NCBI GenBank assembly: GCA_043777755.1
Contig: JAYWHK010000023.1
Location: 1 to 14,566 of the forward strand
Direction: 5' to 3'
Length of the DNA: 14,566 nucleotides
DNA from: CANHEE01 sp043777755
GTDB taxonomy: Bacteria; Bacteroidota; Bacteroidia; Chitinophagales; Saprospiraceae
Shown here: piece after piece, positions 1-8,200 of the stretch
Position numbering within the stretch: position 1 is the stretch's first letter
How the letters are laid out: each line of letters starts with the position of its first letter
Notes under the pieces: generated by a model
Databases searched by the model: none
What the model saw: the letters and a program-made list of their open reading frames with translations, nothing else
What the model was told of the DNA's origin: nothing
Position numbers and translations under genes: made by a program

Positions 1-144
1 AATTTTTTATTTTTATAAAAATTATAAAAAAATTATAAAATTTTAGTGTCAAAAAAAATTATGCCTAAAATTTCAAAAACTGGAACATCGAGTATACATC
101 ACACGCAGTAATAGTTCGTTAGAAATTAAGCAGAAATTCTATCT

Positions 145-182
145 AAGGGTAGGAATCTACCAAACTTTTTACCCTTTTTTTT
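145..182 (+). terminator. possible rightward intrinsic terminator
   Basis: AAGGGTA (145-151) is the exact reverse complement of TACCCTT (170-176). The right arm runs straight into a T-tract (175-182). A smaller alternative hairpin, GGTAG-GAAT-CTACC (148-161), sits inside. The loop of the larger form is long (18 bases) and no rightward gene is visible before it, so the call is tentative. Confidence 0.35.
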
Positions 183-200
183 AGGAGTTTTAGGAGTTTT
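181..200. repeat. tandem 10-mer, two copies
   Basis: TTAGGAGTTT occurs twice in a row (181-190, then 191-200, the second ending TTTT as the T-run continues). It is too short to assign a role. It lies between the T-tract of the possible terminator and the 206-278 palindrome. Confidence 0.6.
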
Positions 201-205
201 TTCAC

Positions 206-278
206 AATCTGACGGTCGTTACTCACGACGTGCCGTCCGTTTAGGCGGCATGGACGTTGAGTGCGTTGTTATCAGATT
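206..278 (+). repeat. imperfect palindrome with CGTTTAGG core, copy 1
   Basis: The outer arms AATCTGA (206-212) and TCAGATT (272-278) are exact reverse complements. ACTCA recurs in the inner arms (221-225 pairing with 259-263). Much of the intervening stem pairs only if G-U wobbles are allowed in a rightward transcript. The core at 230-251 is a short TGCCG/CGGCA hairpin around CGTTTAGG. It matches the core at 2913-2934 at 19 of 22 positions while the outer arms differ, so this looks like a small interspersed repeat family. It lies about 60 bases past the stop of the leftward membrane-protein gene. Confidence 0.55.
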
Positions 279-337
279 TTTTATTCTTTTATTTGTGAGT
301 TTTTAATAAACTGCTTTGTACGAATATCTTCTATTCT

Positions 338-1006
338 TTATTTTGTGTCAAAAACTATATTTGTGAACGATAGGAGCATAAATCCACAAATTACTATTAA
401 GAAGTATATAAATTGCTTGATTTCATTAATATCCCTGCCTTCTTTTAATATTATTGCTCTAAAATTACTAGAAATTAATGTTAAAATGGAAGTTATCATC
501 ACTAAACCGATTGCCATTTTTATACCGTTCCCAAAAGGAAACATATCTTTATTTACTCCTTGAAAAAAAAGTATAAAATCAGATAAAAAAAGTAAATTCC
601 ATAAAACGACAAAAATAATAGCAATTGATTTTTTAATTGGAAAACTTCCTTGTTGCTGCATTTTGATTATCTCTTCATCTTCCAAACTAATTTCGCTATT
701 TATTCTCTCAAAGAAACCCACTTTTTCAATTTCGTTTATTACAATTTCTGGTTTTTGCAATGTCCAAAAAATTACTTTTGAGTTATAATTTTTTACACGA
801 TGATTGATTTTTATTCCTTGTCCTAAAAAGGGAATTATTGAGTAAGGTTCAATTGAAATGATGTCTTCTGGTCGAAATATTAATTTTCCAATAAGAGAAG
901 CGTTAATTTTCAAAATATCTTTATCTACAAATAAATCTGCCCAAGGATAAGTGGCATTTGCCATTCCAATTCTTGCTCCTCCTTTCAAAGTGAATTTTTC
1001 GTTCAT
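338..1006 (-). CDS. membrane protein with PH-like N-terminal region (hypothetical)
   Basis: This 222-residue protein has no function I can name. Residues 8-98 form a soluble region opening with GGARIGMANATYPWADL and continuing with alternating strands and the phrase VIFWTLQKP. This recalls the bacterial PH-like/GRAM-like modules found on small membrane proteins, by pattern only. Three hydrophobic segments follow at about 126-148, 162-180 and 197-217, with a charged linker (103-119) before the first. The gene lies 94 bases downstream of lepB on the same strand. I see no TAnnTTTG-type promoter in that gap, so co-transcription with lepB is plausible. The start gives an intact N-terminus, and the far side carries only the palindrome at 206-278. 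I am confident it is a real gene but not of its role. Confidence 0.75.
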   Translation of the reverse strand: MNEKFTLKGGARIGMANATYPWADLFVDKDILKINASLIGKLIFRPEDIISIEPYSIIPFLGQGIKINHRVKNYNSKVIFWTLQKPEIVINEIEKVGFFERINSEISLEDEEIIKMQQQGSFPIKKSIAIIFVVLWNLLFLSDFILFFQGVNKDMFPFGNGIKMAIGLVMITSILTLISSNFRAIILKEGRDINEIKQFIYFLIVICGFMLLSFTNIVFDTK

Positions 1007-1100
1007 TCTATATGTTAATTTTTAGTAGAAAATATTGAAGCTGAACGATTATTTTATGCATATTATTTTCCGTAATGAGAACAATTTGCTTATGAATTTT

Positions 1101-2693
1101 CTACATCTTATTCGCAGTGCTAAAAATCCTACTCCATCGAATACCATTTGCAATATTGGCATTTTTAGTAGAAAACCAAATAAACAATGGTTTTCCTACA
1201 ACGTGTGTTTCTGGAACAAAGCCCCAAACACGGCTGTCTTCTGAGTTGTGACGATTGTCACCCATCATCCAATAGTAATTTAATTTGAATGTATAAGACG
1301 TTGATTCTACGCCATTGATGTAAATTTTATCACCTTTTTCTTCCAATTTATTTTCTTCATAAACGGAAATTGTTCGGCGATAAATCAGCATATTTTCTTT
1401 TGTCAAAGGAATAGTTGCGCCAGCTTTTGGAATAAAAAGTGTTCCAAAATTGTCAGCATTCCATTTGAACATCGTCGTGTCATGTGGGAAAAAATAACCT
1501 GGAAAAGGCTCGTCGTTATGAGAAACTTCTTCCAAACTAATGTCAGAACCCCAAGTTCTGATTTTATCCGCTTGTGACTGGCTCAACATATAATGACCAT
1601 TTTTGTGGTCTTGTGCATCTGTAATATTCACACCAATTTCGTCTAATTTCGCTTCATTCACCTTGCCTGATTTTGAAGTCAATTTGTATTCCCAGTGCAT
1701 ATTGCTTGGGTTTGCAGAAACGACACCATTGACATAGAGTTGTTTATTGACGATTTTGATACTATCGCCAGCAATCGCAACGCAGCGTTTAATGTAAAAA
1801 TCCATTTTGTCCATTGGACGAGTGACCATTTTATCCATCAAAGACTTCGTTTGAGGATTTTTACTATTAAAAACACCTTGACGACGCAAATCATAAATTC
1901 CATAAGTCCTTTCTGGAAAAATAAATACGCTATCGCCTTCGGGATAATTAAATACAACTGGTTCAAGACGTTGAATGTCTTGGATTTTTGGCATACGGAA
2001 ATAGGGTAAATTTGGATTTTTCAAATAACTTTCTGCTTCAACAAACGGCATACGGTTGTGCAACAAAGGAATCTGAACCACTGTTTTTGGTGTGCGAATA
2101 CCGTAATGTGCCTTGCTTACAAACAAAAAATCACCTACCAACAACGAACCTTCCATCGAAGAAGTCGGAATTACATAAGCTTCTATCAAAAACATACGGA
2201 TAAATGCCGCTGCAAAAACAGCAAAAACAACCGCTTCAATCCATTCTCGAAGTTGAGATTTTGAGTAAGGATTGGTGCTTTCCAAACGATGCGCCATGGT
2301 TTTGTCGCCATTTGCTTGTGCATCTTGCATTTTTATCAAAAATTCTTGCTCTGCGGTGAATGCGGGTGCAACATATTTTGTTTTTTCGTCTTTTCCAATC
2401 AACCAAAACATAATTGGCGCATAAATAACCGCCAATGCACTATGAATAAAATCATATTTTCCAAAAGAGCGCACCAAATCGACACAAATTCCTGCAAAAA
2501 AGAAGAAATTGTAAATCGGAATCAGCATATAGACAGCGTGCCAACCTGGACGACCTATCAGTTTGCAAACTTCTGCAAAATTTACGCCTGGAATCCACGC
2601 TTTGTTAGACGGAACGCCAACTTTTGCAAATACTTTTTGAAGTGTAAAACAAAATAATAGGTATAAAACCAAGAAGAAAATTAAAATACTCAT
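1101..2693 (-). CDS. lepB: signal peptidase I, long Bacteroidota form with N-terminal membrane domain
   Basis: This membrane serine protease cleaves signal peptides from exported proteins on the outer face of the cytoplasmic membrane. The S26 family motifs are visible in its 530 residues. PTSSMEGSLLVGD places the nucleophile at Ser179, and YIKRCVAIAGD places the general base at Lys302. GDNRHNSEDSRVWGFVP (478-494) is the conserved C-terminal box. A membrane anchor (about 152-172) precedes the serine. Residues 1-100 are an added hydrophobic domain with three likely helices resembling the DUF5684 type. Two large insertions, 203-298 and about 325-470, make the protein far longer than the roughly 320 residues of the E. 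coli enzyme, as is common in this phylum. It presumably processes the giant secreted protein and the DUF1573 lipoprotein's non-lipidated peers. The call is very secure. Confidence 0.96.
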   Translation of the reverse strand: MSILIFFLVLYLLFCFTLQKVFAKVGVPSNKAWIPGVNFAEVCKLIGRPGWHAVYMLIPIYNFFFFAGICVDLVRSFGKYDFIHSALAVIYAPIMFWLIGKDEKTKYVAPAFTAEQEFLIKMQDAQANGDKTMAHRLESTNPYSKSQLREWIEAVVFAVFAAAFIRMFLIEAYVIPTSSMEGSLLVGDFLFVSKAHYGIRTPKTVVQIPLLHNRMPFVEAESYLKNPNLPYFRMPKIQDIQRLEPVVFNYPEGDSVFIFPERTYGIYDLRRQGVFNSKNPQTKSLMDKMVTRPMDKMDFYIKRCVAIAGDSIKIVNKQLYVNGVVSANPSNMHWEYKLTSKSGKVNEAKLDEIGVNITDAQDHKNGHYMLSQSQADKIRTWGSDISLEEVSHNDEPFPGYFFPHDTTMFKWNADNFGTLFIPKAGATIPLTKENMLIYRRTISVYEENKLEEKGDKIYINGVESTSYTFKLNYYWMMGDNRHNSEDSRVWGFVPETHVVGKPLFIWFSTKNANIANGIRWSRIFSTANKM

Positions 2694-2736
2694 TTATTTA
2701 ATATTGAAAAATTAAAAGAAAAACTCAGAACGAGTG

Positions 2737-2744
2737 CAAAGATA
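2737..2744 (-). promoter_or_regulatory. lepB: lepB promoter -7 element
   Basis: Read leftward this is TATCTTTG, a perfect TAnnTTTG element, followed by CA as in two other promoters here. It lies 43 bases before the lepB start codon. I see no exact TTG at the expected distance upstream, so the -33 element is weak or absent. Confidence 0.55.
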
Positions 2745-2901
2745 GGAAATTGTACGAAAATGTAAAAGAATATTAATTTTTTCGATGCGTGTATTTATTT
2801 TGACGATGAAAAGTCAAGTTTTGTTTTTTCTTCCAAATATTCTTTGGTTCGATTTAGAAATTTTTGAGCTGCATTTAATGCAAAAATACAGTCCTTCGGT
2901 G

Positions 2902-2946
2902 GCATCTACGAAGTGCCGCTCGTTTAGGTGGCATTTTCGTAGATGC
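2902..2946. repeat. palindrome with CGTTTAGG core, copy 2
   Basis: GCATCTACGAA (2902-2912) and TTCGTAGATGC (2936-2946) are an exact 11-base inverted repeat. They enclose a GTGCC...GGCAT inner stem around CGTTTAGG (core 2913-2934). The core matches 230-251 at 19 of 22 positions; the outer stems differ completely. It sits 16 bases beyond the stop codon of the leftward Rpn gene and could end that transcript, although no T-run follows on the leftward strand. Confidence 0.7.
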
Positions 2947-2962
2947 TTTGATGGGCGTTTAT

Positions 2963-3832
2963 CTATTTATCTTTTTCGTATTTATCGATAATTTGACTTA
3001 CTCGGTCAATTTCAATATCAAGCAAATCAGAAATTTCTCCTATTGCCTTGCCTTTTAGATAAAGTTTTATGACCATTTCAATCTCTTTTTTATTCTCTCC
3101 CTTTTCAATTCCCTTTTCAATTCCTCTTTCCTCCGCTTTTTCTTCTCGACCTCTTTCATCTTGCTCCCGCATACTTGCATTGTCGTAAGCAATCAATTCT
3201 TCTTTTTTCCAAGAATGTTTGTCTGCTTCTTGATAGGCTGTAATTAAACCTTCGTCCTCAATGTCGTCAGGGATCATTTCTAAATTTTGAGCGTGCTTGA
3301 TAAAATATGTCCATTTATCAACCATATCTACTAACTGGTCTTTATTCTTCTTGAATTTGGTCAGTTGTATAAATCTGTATTGAATACCGTCTAAGACACA
3401 TTCGCCTGTTTCTTCTTCAACAGTAAAATGCTTTGCAAGGTATAGTTTGCCAAATCCAATACCAAAATTAAGGATACCAATAAAAAATGTTGGTTTGAGT
3501 TTTAGATAATCTTCTCCTTTTTCAATCTGCATAGAATAATCTCTGGCAGTATAATATTGTACCCGATTTTCAAAACCTGTTAAATCTGCAACTTGCATTT
3601 CTACTACAAATTGTCGATTTCTCTGGTCGGTTGCTCGTACATCAATTATACTTGCTTTTTCTCCTGCAATTCGTGGAAGCAAGTAAGGGTCTATAATTGT
3701 TACTTTGGTTATACGATTATGACCTTCTAAACGCAGCACTGCATTTAAAAAAGAAATTAAAACAACTGATTTTTTTTGGTTGCCAAATATTTTACGAAAA
3801 GCAACGTCATTTTTTATATCTACAAATTTCAT
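2963..3832 (-). CDS. Rpn/PD-(D/E)XK nuclease family 'transposase-like' protein
   Basis: This 289-residue protein is the type annotated as Rpn family recombination-promoting nuclease or PD-(D/E)XK nuclease family transposase (PDDEXK_2). It opens with KNDVAFRKIFGNQKK, the family's usual N-terminus. The nuclease core reads SIIDVRATDQ...QFVVEMQ, with Asp64, Glu78 and Gln80 standing for the D-ExK signature (Gln replacing Lys, as is usual here). FFIGILNF and KWTYFIKH follow. The tail is charged, with RGIEKGIEKGE low-complexity repeats (236-246) and a final helix-turn-helix-like stretch (252-282). E. coli relatives raise RecA-independent recombination; true transposition is not shown for this family in general. 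It has its own promoter and no visible inverted repeats like those of an insertion sequence, but palindromes flank it on both sides. It appears intact. Confidence 0.9.
   Translation of the reverse strand: MKFVDIKNDVAFRKIFGNQKKSVVLISFLNAVLRLEGHNRITKVTIIDPYLLPRIAGEKASIIDVRATDQRNRQFVVEMQVADLTGFENRVQYYTARDYSMQIEKGEDYLKLKPTFFIGILNFGIGFGKLYLAKHFTVEEETGECVLDGIQYRFIQLTKFKKNKDQLVDMVDKWTYFIKHAQNLEMIPDDIEDEGLITAYQEADKHSWKKEELIAYDNASMREQDERGREEKAEERGIEKGIEKGENKKEIEMVIKLYLKGKAIGEISDLLDIEIDRVSQIIDKYEKDK
3099..3122 (-). repeat. 12-base tandem repeat inside the Rpn gene
   Basis: CCCTTTTCAATT occurs twice exactly (3099-3110 and 3111-3122). A degenerate third unit follows. It encodes the repeated GIEK residues of the nuclease's charged tail. 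Because the unit is a multiple of three, slippage would add or remove four residues without a frameshift. Confidence 0.75.
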
Positions 3833-3853
3833 CTTTTTATGATTTTATTACTG

Positions 3854-3884
3854 CAAAGATACAAAAAACTCATAATTCGTGCAA
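3854..3884 (-). promoter_or_regulatory. promoter of the Rpn nuclease gene
   Basis: Read leftward, TTG (3882-3884) is followed after 20 bases by TATCTTTG (3854-3861), which fits the Bacteroidota TTG-N19-21-TAnnTTTG pattern fully. The start codon lies 21 bases downstream, leaving a very short leader. The nuclease therefore has its own promoter rather than depending on gatC. Confidence 0.7.
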
Positions 3885-3925
3885 TTATTTTAAAAAATTA
3901 GATATTGCGGTTACATTCATGTGCA

Positions 3926-3950
3926 TAAGGTGCGACTAAGGTCGCCCTTA
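3926..3950. repeat. short GC-rich hairpin overlapping the gatC stop
   Basis: TAAGG (3926-3930) plus GCGAC (3932-3936) pair with GTCGC (3941-3945) plus CCTTA (3946-3950), with one bulged T and a TAAG loop. The right arm contains the gatC stop codon (3948-3950). No T-run follows on the leftward strand, so a classical terminator is not well supported. It may be another dispersed palindrome. Confidence 0.55.
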
Positions 3951-4232
3951 CATCATTTTTGGTACTCTAAAAAACTCACCATCTTGGTTAGGCGCATTTT
4001 TCAAAGCATCTTCACGGCTGACCTGATTCTGAATAACATCGTCACGCAAAATATTTTCTTCTTCGGAAATATAGACCAATGGCTCTACGCCATCAGTGTC
4101 TAACTCATTGAGTTTGTCCACCATGGTCAAAATATTGCCTAAGTCCTTCTGAATCGCAGTACGCTCATTGTCAGAGAGTTGCAAACGAGAAAGTTTTTCT
4201 AATTTTAAAATCAATGCGTTATCTACAGTCAT
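3948..4232 (-). CDS. gatC: Asp-tRNA(Asn)/Glu-tRNA(Gln) amidotransferase subunit C
   Basis: GatC is the small subunit of the GatCAB complex, which converts mischarged Glu-tRNA(Gln) and Asp-tRNA(Asn) to the correct glutaminyl and asparaginyl forms in the cytoplasm. It wraps around GatA and helps hold the complex together. The 94 residues match the family's usual length. The N-terminal helical part (LEKLSRLQLSDNER, then the ILTMVDKLNELDTDGVEPL stretch) is followed by the diagnostic LRDD...REDALKNAP...GEFFRVPKMM ending. gatA and gatB are not in the window, as is common where the gat genes are scattered. I see no promoter in the 61-base gap to the upstream DUF1573 gene, so the two may be co-transcribed, but a 12-base-pair hairpin occupies that gap. 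Confidence 0.95.
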   Translation of the reverse strand: MTVDNALILKLEKLSRLQLSDNERTAIQKDLGNILTMVDKLNELDTDGVEPLVYISEEENILRDDVIQNQVSREDALKNAPNQDGEFFRVPKMM

Positions 4233-4247
4233 TTTTTTATTGCTATA

Positions 4248-4280
4248 AACGCAATTAGGGTTTAAAATCCTAATTGCGTT
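4248..4280 (-). terminator. 12-bp hairpin between the DUF1573 gene and gatC
   Basis: AACGCAATTAGG (4248-4259) and CCTAATTGCGTT (4269-4280) are perfect reverse complements around a 9-base loop. The hairpin begins 13 bases past the DUF1573 stop and ends 15 bases before the gatC start. On the leftward strand no T-run follows, so it may be a partial terminator, a processing or stability structure, or a control element in front of gatC. On the rightward strand a few Ts follow. Confidence 0.5.
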
Positions 4281-4293
4281 AGTGTTTTTATAA

Positions 4294-4767
4294 TTATTCT
4301 TTTGCGGGTTCAGCAGCTTTTGAAGCGTCTTTTTCTACAAAACCTTTAATAGTAATGAAATTTTGTTCAGGTTCAGTGTTTGCCGTAACCGTAACAGCCT
4401 TACTTTGCTCACCTTCTTTGTGCGCAGAGTTAAATTTCACTTCAATATTACCAGATTCGCCTGGTGCGATAGGATCTTTTGGCCACTGTGGAATGGTACA
4501 ACCGCAACTTGCACGGCAATTACTGATGATTAATGGCTCTTTACCAGTGTTTTTTACGACAAAAACGTGTTCTACAATAGTACCTTCTTTGATTTTTCCG
4601 TAATCAAAAGTATCATTATCGAAAGCCATTGTAGTTTTAGGCATTGCTTGAACGGCAGCATTTACTGTTCCAGCTTCTGCCGTAACAGGAGGTGCGGATT
4701 TAATACCCAATTTGTCACATGACGAAAATAAAAGTGCCGCAGCAAAAGTTAATGTTATGATTCTCAT
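4294..4767 (-). CDS. DUF1573 domain lipoprotein
   Basis: The reading frame extends upstream, but I place the start at ATG 4765-4767. The longer version begins inside the promoter's -7 element, and this one gives a clean lipoprotein signal (MRIITLTFAAALLFSSC, Cys17 as the lipidation site). Residues 48-145 form a DUF1573 domain: FDYGKIKEG near the front, then VFVVKNTGKEPLIISNCRASCGC (Cys84, Cys88, Cys90), PGESGNIEVKF and an ITIKGFV end. This Ig-like (ASPM/Hydin-related) fold is very frequent in Bacteroidota, and its function is not established. A low-complexity alanine/glutamate tail follows. The mature protein is probably tethered in the periplasm or outer membrane. It is the first gene of the leftward block, divergent from the giant surface-protein gene. 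Confidence 0.9.
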   Translation of the reverse strand: MRIITLTFAAALLFSSCDKLGIKSAPPVTAEAGTVNAAVQAMPKTTMAFDNDTFDYGKIKEGTIVEHVFVVKNTGKEPLIISNCRASCGCTIPQWPKDPIAPGESGNIEVKFNSAHKEGEQSKAVTVTANTEPEQNFITIKGFVEKDASKAAEPAKE

Positions 4768-4806
4768 TATTTTAAATATTTTTTTAATTAATATTTTTTC
4801 AAAGTG

Positions 4807-4814
4807 CAAAGATA
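4807..4814 (-). promoter_or_regulatory. -7 promoter element of the DUF1573 gene
   Basis: Read leftward this is TATCTTTG followed by CA, the same form as at 2737-2744 and 3854-3861. It lies 39 bases before the chosen start codon and overlaps the TTG that would begin the longer reading frame, which argues for the shorter protein. No exact TTG is present at the expected -33 distance. Confidence 0.6.
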
Positions 4815-5098
4815 GTGCTAATTTTTATTTTTTTGAAAAAAAGTATGGGTTAAAATAGAGTTAAATAATAGAGTGTTCAAAACGCTCACAAAAGATGTTT
4901 CCAATTTTTAATTAAAAAATACACACTAAGTTAAATATACATAGCGTATGTTGGCTATGAGGTATTTCAAACGCTTGATGTTTAATATCTTGGATAAATT
5001 AGGAAATTCTAAAAACACTTTTGTGCTACATTGCGCTTATCATTTTATCTAATTTAGAAAATTGTGACAACATTACGGAATTTTTTTTGACTAAAAGG

Positions 5099-5130
5099 TT
5101 GTATATGTCATTTTTTTTACCCTATATTTG
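5099..5130 (+). promoter_or_regulatory. promoter of the giant surface-protein gene
   Basis: TTG (5099-5101) is followed after 21 bases by TATATTTG (5123-5130), a full TAnnTTTG match. Transcription would begin near 5137, giving an untranslated leader of roughly 155 bases before the ATG at 5295. That is unusually long compared with the other promoters in this window. Confidence 0.6.
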
Positions 5131-5143
5131 TAGCGTATTCACT

Positions 5144-5260
5144 CACTTACGACCTACCTCCCACTTTTTTAATACATTTACTTCATTTTTATAATTATTC
5201 GTATATTATTTTAATATAATATATTGATTGTAATAAGGCAACCGTTGTAAGTGCTTTTTT
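5144..5260 (+). promoter_or_regulatory. possible structured leader of the giant gene
   Basis: CACTTACGAC (5144-5153) can pair with GTTGTAAGTG (5244-5253), with one G-U wobble in ten. The right arm is followed at once by CTTTTTT. The 90-base loop is A/T-rich. This could be a transcript-end or attenuation structure in the leader, or chance. Confidence 0.25.
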
Positions 5261-5294
5261 AGTCTATTTCATTGATTTTCAACTATTTAAAACC

Positions 5295-8200
5295 ATGCTG
5301 ACATCGCACACAAGCCGTAAGGCTATTCTTTTTATTGTTTCGATTTTTTTGTCAAGTTTTATTTTTGCACAGTCATGCCAAGAGTGTGACGAGGAAATAA
5401 ATCTTGGTGGTGAGCTGCTTCGCTGCGAAAATTTTGAAAACGCTGCACCAAACAGCCCTATCACGAATCTTCCAAATTGGACTTTGGCAATTGGCACGAA
5501 TAAAGTAACGCCTTTGGCTACTTCGGCGGCATCTTATCAGGGCAATCGCTCTGTAAAGGTAGAGTTTGCGGCTCAGGCTGCTGATGTTAATTTCCAATTC
5601 AATGCAGCGCAACCTAATTTTGATTATCATATTGGTGCAAAGTTATTTGTACCAAGCAATAAAACAGCGCAGGTGCGTTTGTTGGATTTTGCACAAGCGA
5701 CCAAATACATCATTGATTTTGGCAAAAACGATACTGCTTTTGTAAAGGCAAGTGCGACGGGAACGCCCGTGGCATCTTTTCGCTATCCAAAAGGACAATG
5801 GTTTCGATTGTCGCAAATGATTCGTGCGGCGGACAAACGCATGGAGATTTTTATAGGTGGAAAAAAAATGGTAAATATTGTTTTGCCAAATCCAACGGTT
5901 GGTATTCCCAGCTATCTGAATATCAATGCTTCTTCTGCAAATGCTTCTTTTTTAATAGACAATATTTGTGCTGTAAAAAATCAAAAAACGGGTTTTATTC
6001 CGAATTGTCCAACAGTTACCGAAGCCTATTGTATTGGTGGTGATGTGAGCGATTTGCAGAATGAATGTACTTTGGGTTTTGACAAAGGTTACATTCCACT
6101 TGAATACACGAAAGGAAATTGCAATGCAACATTGGGTTGTACGCCAACTTGTTCTGTTGAAAAAGGCTGTTTTGATTACTATATAAATAAGGACAATAAA
6201 ATTTATTGTTATAATAATTTTTGCGAGGTGGCAGGATTGACTTACGAGTGGAGCATTTTGTCAGATGCAACAACTTATTCTTTTACAAATGGAACAACCA
6301 AAACGAGCAAAAATATTGTGTTGTTGCCTACGCAAGCACAGACTTTTACCATTATCGAAAAAGTAAGTGATGCGAGTGGAAAAGTTGTCAATTCTTGCAG
6401 TTCAAATATTATTTACAATCCATCGGCTTGTTTGGAAACGCCTGTTTTAAACTTACAATATCAAAGTTTAGGACAAAATCGTTTTATCATCACAACGCCT
6501 AACAGCCAGAATATCAGTAACTTATCGTGGGAAGTATTGGACGTGAACAACAATCCTGTTGGTCCAATCACGATTTCGGGAGACAATCCAAATCCTGAAT
6601 TTATCAAATCAAAAAATGGTTTGATAAAAGTAGTGGCAACGGCAAAAAACGAATGTGGCGTTGCTCGTACTGCTTACGAAATCTCTGACGCAACTTGCCA
6701 ACAAGGTTGTCCGACAGCCATTGATTTGCCAACAAATATTACGCCTGTTTTAAACGCTAAACTATTGACTTTCAAAGGATTGCCAACGGGTGCAGCATAT
6801 ACTTATACGTGGAGAGTTGTTGGTTTTGACAATATTTTAATTCCAGCTGTGGCTTCTCCTACGATTAATTTACCTGATTTTTCAACATATACAGTTTGTT
6901 GTGAAGTTGTAAAAACAGTGGGAACTTGTGTGAATCGTACATCGCTTTGTTTTAATGTAAAAGCGGAAGACGATGCAGCTTGTTTTGATACACCTTGCAG
7001 CAATATTGATTTTTTACACAGCAATGTGGCGTTGAAACCATTGCAATATACATTCAAGGCAGGAACAAACGTAACAAAAATTTCGAGTTGGAGAGTAAAA
7101 AACTTAACAACTAACCAAGTTTCTGTTATTGCAAGCACAACTTTGAGTCAAAACATTGATTTTGCTGATGCAAAATTCGGTGGCGCAGGAAATTATGCTG
7201 TTGCTTACAAATTTATTGAAAATGGCATTGCAAAATGTTGTGGTATAAAAGTAAAAATTGACAATCCGACAACTTGCGGAATCGCTAATGTTAATTTTGC
7301 TTACGACAATCAAACAAGTAGCTATGTTTTCACAGGAACTCCAACAGGTGGCGTTTGGTTTTCCGATACGACTTTTTTAGCAACGCCAACTTTGGCTGTT
7401 TCTTCGCCATGCGTTGCCAAAACGATTTCATATCGCTCACAAGATGCGGCAGGTTTTAGTCAGATTTGTGCTAAAAAAATATCGCTTTGTCCGCCAGCGG
7501 AATGTAATAAATTTGATTTGGGTTATCAAGCAAGTTCACAATCTTTGATTTTAGACTTAAAAAATATCCCAGCAAACGCTACGAATTTTTCTTGGACAGA
7601 AGAAGACAATAAAAAATTAATCAGCAATAGTAGAAAAATAACTTATCCGTTCACTGTTACAAGTCCTTGTGTACCAACGACTTATGCAGCACGTTACTTT
7701 GATGGAATCCAATGGAATTTGTGTAGCAAACAAGTATTATTGTGTAATCCTGACGATTGTGCGGTTTCGATTGCGCATACTTACAACGAAAATACATCAA
7801 ACGGACAGCTTTTACTTTCGACCAATTTACCAAATATTTCCAATCAAAAATGGTACATTGATGATAGTCCAGCGCAAAACATCAATCAAAATATCAAGCC
7901 TGGTAAATACAAAATCACCTTGGTTTATTTTGACGAAACCAATCAATATTTTAAAATTTGTAGTAAAAATATCAAAATTGGTGATAATTGTTTTCAAACA
8001 ACAGATTGCGGCAATTTGAATTTCTTTTTTAACAACAATCCTACAAAACCTTTGCAATATACGTTTTCTGCTTTAACAACGGGCGTGGTGACGCAGTGGA
8101 GAATAAGAAGTGTTGCCACGGGAAAAATCGTTACTTCTAATAGTGGTCCAGTACAAGTGTTGGATTTTGCCCTTTACGGTGGCGAAGGTGAATACATCAT

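Larger units (their letters stand above)
1..337. other. gene-free AT-rich left edge
   Basis: I see no credible coding region here. Bases 1-50 are almost pure A/T. The stretch holds a possible rightward terminator (145-182), a tandem 10-mer (181-200) and a long imperfect palindrome (206-278), each listed separately. It lies downstream of the leftward membrane-protein gene that ends at 338. Any rightward gene that would use the terminator must lie left of this window. Confidence 0.6.
4815..5294. other. divergent intergenic region upstream of the giant surface-protein gene
   Basis: About 480 bases without a credible gene separate the leftward and rightward blocks. I see the rightward promoter at 5099-5130, a long untranslated leader, and two minor hairpins: GAGTGTT/AACGCTC at 4871-4887 with one wobble, and CATAGC/GCTATG at 4940-4959. 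The rest is A/T-rich with no recognised RNA gene. Confidence 0.6.

Noticed and set aside
261..563. Rightward open frame of 100 codons opposite the membrane-protein gene
   Set aside because: It lies antisense to a better-supported gene, has low-complexity A/T-driven composition and matches no family; it looks like a chance frame.
2289..2657. Rightward open frame of 122 codons inside lepB
   Set aside because: It is antisense to the conserved lepB frame and rich in Cys/Asn/Lys typical of a shadow frame.
4996..5057. AT-rich inverted repeat (TAAATTAG / CTAATTTA) upstream of the giant gene
   Set aside because: Eight A/T-rich bases 45 apart are expected by chance in this composition.
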